Source: Lepiota brunneoincarnata
Lineage: Eukaryota > Basidiomycota > Agaricomycetes > Agaricales > Agaricaceae
Direction of reading: 5' to 3'
Length of the DNA: 46,607 nucleotides
Assembly: GCA_023014365.1 (NCBI GenBank)
Contig: JAEBUN010000089.1
Span: 1 to 46,607, forward strand
The notes below the pieces were generated by a model. It was not told where the DNA came from, made no database searches, and saw only the letters and a program-made list of their open reading frames with translations. This document shows positions 44,595 through 46,607 of the stretch, piece by piece (position 1 is the stretch's first letter; each line of letters starts with the position of its first letter). The translations under genes were made by a program, and so were the position numbers.

Positions 44595-45882
44595 CTAATG
44601 TTTGAAGAGGTTCGTGACCCATCTGACTGTCTTGTCGAGGCCCCACTGTCCACCATTGAATGCAAATTTTCTGGTGAGCGCCTGCACTGGGCCAAAGTTA
44701 CCCATTCCATCATTGTAAGACACATAAACTTCATTCTCTCCAAAACCAATCATATCCGCCGCCCCATCACCTGTAAGGTCAACAGGGAACCTCAAATGCC
44801 TCCCCACGGACCATCCACTGACAATGCCAAAGTCGTTCAGGGCGAGTTTGGGGTTCTGGAAAGTACCATTGCCATTATTGATCGCCACCCAAAGGCCATC
44901 CTCCGCACATCCAACAATATCGCCACGTCCATCCCCCGTTACATCCGCCACGAACCGTGGGTGCCTTTCCACGCGCCAGCCACTGGTATATCCGAAGTCC
45001 CTAACGGCAAGCTGTGGGGCCTGGAAGGTGCCATTCCCGTTGTTAAACGATACATAGACACCCGCCTCACCGAATCCAATGATATCAGCCCGGCCGTCAC
45101 CAGTGAGGTCGGCAACGGTACGAGGATGCTTGTTGACCTGCCATCCGCTGCTGATGGTAAAGTCGTTGATAACGGCTCTGGCAGGCTGGAAGGCGCCATT
45201 ACCGTTGCTCATACTCACAAAAACGGCGCTCTCGCCTAAGCCAATGATATCAGGCAGACCGTTCCCAGTACGTCTGCCAGGAAGCGTAGGTGACGATCGA
45301 GCCTCCACCCTCCTGCATTATAGCCAAAGTTGCTCAGGCGCGAGGCGGGTGGGTCCAGACGTCCCGTTTCCATTATTGGGCGCAACCAAGACTCCGGCGT
45401 CGCCGAACCCAATGATATTTATCCTGCCGGTCCCCCGCAAGTCAACAGCATATCTGATATGACGGTCCTCCATCCATCCCTCCGACTGTCCAAAGTCCGT
45501 CAAAAACGAGGTTCGGGTTCGCGAAGGTGTGATTGCCTTTGTTGAGTGAAATTCAGACACCGGCGTCGCCAAACCCGATGATGTCCGCATTGCCGTCGCC
45601 GGTAGTATCACCTACGAGGCGTGGATGCTGGTCGACCCGCCAACCCCCCTCATTGTAGCCAAAGTTTACGACGACGCGGCTGACCTGTGGCCGGATGCTG
45701 TTGCGCAAGATAATGACGCCATCTTGGCCAAAGCCAATGATATCGGCGGTACCAGCACGTCTGGCAGGGACTGTTTATGAACGTAGCGTCGAGGGCCGAT
45801 ACAATGTAGCAACGATGATTGTACCTGGCAAACTTTGAGTCACAATTGGTGTGTCCGGAGTCCCGAGTGGCGAGTCAGACAT
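44595..45882 (-). pseudogene. FG-GAP/VCBS repeat protein, decayed
   Basis: Repeat protein that would fold as a beta-propeller. From ATG 45882 (MSDSPLGTP), a 54-nt intron leads into about seven repeats of some 58 residues, each with a core such as DGRADIIGFGEAGVYVSFNN followed by GNGTF. The last four repeats (45239-44595) are intact in one frame and end WVTNLFKH. Upstream the frame breaks: a TGA at about 45553-45555 sits where the repeats have Trp, and frames shift near 45510, 45330 and 45260. No signal peptide is visible in the first exon. Similar proteins are common in Agaricomycetes, with unclear roles (lectin-like or cell-surface binding has been proposed for the fold). The intact part could still be expressed. 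Confidence 0.75.
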
Positions 45883-46607
45883 CTTTTTCGGGGATATGCT
45901 TTGCTTGGGGTCAGTGATTGGGAACCATTTTATACATTCCTAGAGTGCAGTGACAATTCAAGCGAAGGGAGACTGTCCAGGAACGGTACTGGGCGCTGTT
46001 TACTAGGCAGGCACACCCGGAATCGTGTAATTCAGGGGATGACATGAGCATGGGCTCTGGACGTGCGCCCATTTTTACTGATCAGCTCAAAAAAAGGGGG
46101 ATACGGGCAGCTGGTGGACATCTCCGGGTAGATATGAAGTGGTTGTGGGCGGCCGCCGCCGATTGTGGCGAAACTGTCAAAACGGCCGCTAGGACACTGG
46201 GATCTGGCTCGCAGCGTCCACCATGCTTTCATAGGACAGCTTCAGCAAGGTACAGGCAACGGTCCCGTGGGGTCCTGCACTCATGATTGATGTTTCTGCC
46301 ATTCTGACCATACCAGTGCCCGCAGTACTTTCGCAAGGCCTTTGATTCGTTGCAAGCCGGAGGTAAAATACCTAAATTCTTCTTCACTACCATCATGTGT
46401 CAACGCGACTAATTTCATGTCGCAGTACCAAGAGTTATCTGCTTGGGCTCGCGGGACTTGGGCATGAGTGCGAAAGGAACGTCAAACAAGGCTGACGTAT
46501 AAACTCGATATGTGAAATCATATACTAAGTCCTACCAAGCGATGGCAGTCAAGGGATCGTGAACCCTAGTACTTACATCTGGGGTCTGAGTGGGTTGTGG
46601 GATGGGG
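45883..46607. other. Right end of the window, no gene recognised
   Basis: Short open frames on both strands lack coding character. The part next to 45882 should hold the promoter of the FG-GAP gene. Confidence 0.4.

Noticed and set aside
1..46607. tRNA, rRNA, CRISPR array, bacterial operons
   Set aside because: No tRNA-like arm pairs or rRNA cores were seen, and repeats are all transposon- or protein-derived; the window is eukaryotic.

Overview
The window looks like nuclear DNA of a mushroom-type basidiomycete (Agaricomycetes). Genes are cut by many 48-65 nt GT-AG introns, some exons are only 15-25 nt, two genes encode the basidiomycete DUF6593 fold, and the retroelements are fungal copia and chromodomain Ty3/gypsy types. 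All gene models were spliced by hand from reading frame, splice signals and family knowledge; no database was consulted.

Layout. 1-1.4 kb: 5' end of a decayed Ty1/copia element (LTR, half-tRNA primer site, gag with an in-frame stop). 1.6-8.2 kb: a secreted GH31 glycosidase of 13 exons flanked by two DUF6593 paralogs with matching intron positions, all on the minus strand. 9.5-21.1 kb: a nested transposon island. It holds a CpG-depleted, broken DDE (IS630/Tc1-like) transposase gene that contains a solo LTR with a perfect 5-bp target duplication, then an 8.25-kb chromovirus with two 698-bp LTRs, then a fragment of an older, CpG-decayed LTR of the same family. The chromovirus has a likely self-primed PBS and a third ORF with two zinc knuckles that reads through the polypurine tract into the 3' LTR.

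21.5-33.3 kb: a compact housekeeping block. It contains class I fructose-bisphosphate aldolase, PNP/PMP oxidase, a Ral2/LZTR1-like kelch-BTB protein, a CHFR-like RING ligase with a PAR-binding zinc finger, and a Zn2Cys6 transcription factor. 33.3-36.7 kb is gene-free but holds a 1.24-kb non-autonomous DNA transposon with 21-bp perfect inverted repeats and a 9-bp target duplication. 36.7-42.9 kb: a SNIP1/Pml1-like FHA protein (RES splicing complex), a C2H2 zinc-finger protein, mitoribosomal protein mS41, and the vacuolar fusion protein Mon1, which shows an apparent one-base frameshift. 43.1-45.9 kb: two decayed genes, a BTB protein and an FG-GAP/VCBS repeat protein, each broken by several frameshifts.

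No operon-like functional cluster is evident. The block from 21.5 to 42.9 kb is ordinary core genome, and the accessory interest lies in the transposon island, the TIR element and the pseudogene end. I did not find a clearly new multi-gene system. The most unusual structure is the chromovirus ORF3 that continues into the LTR.
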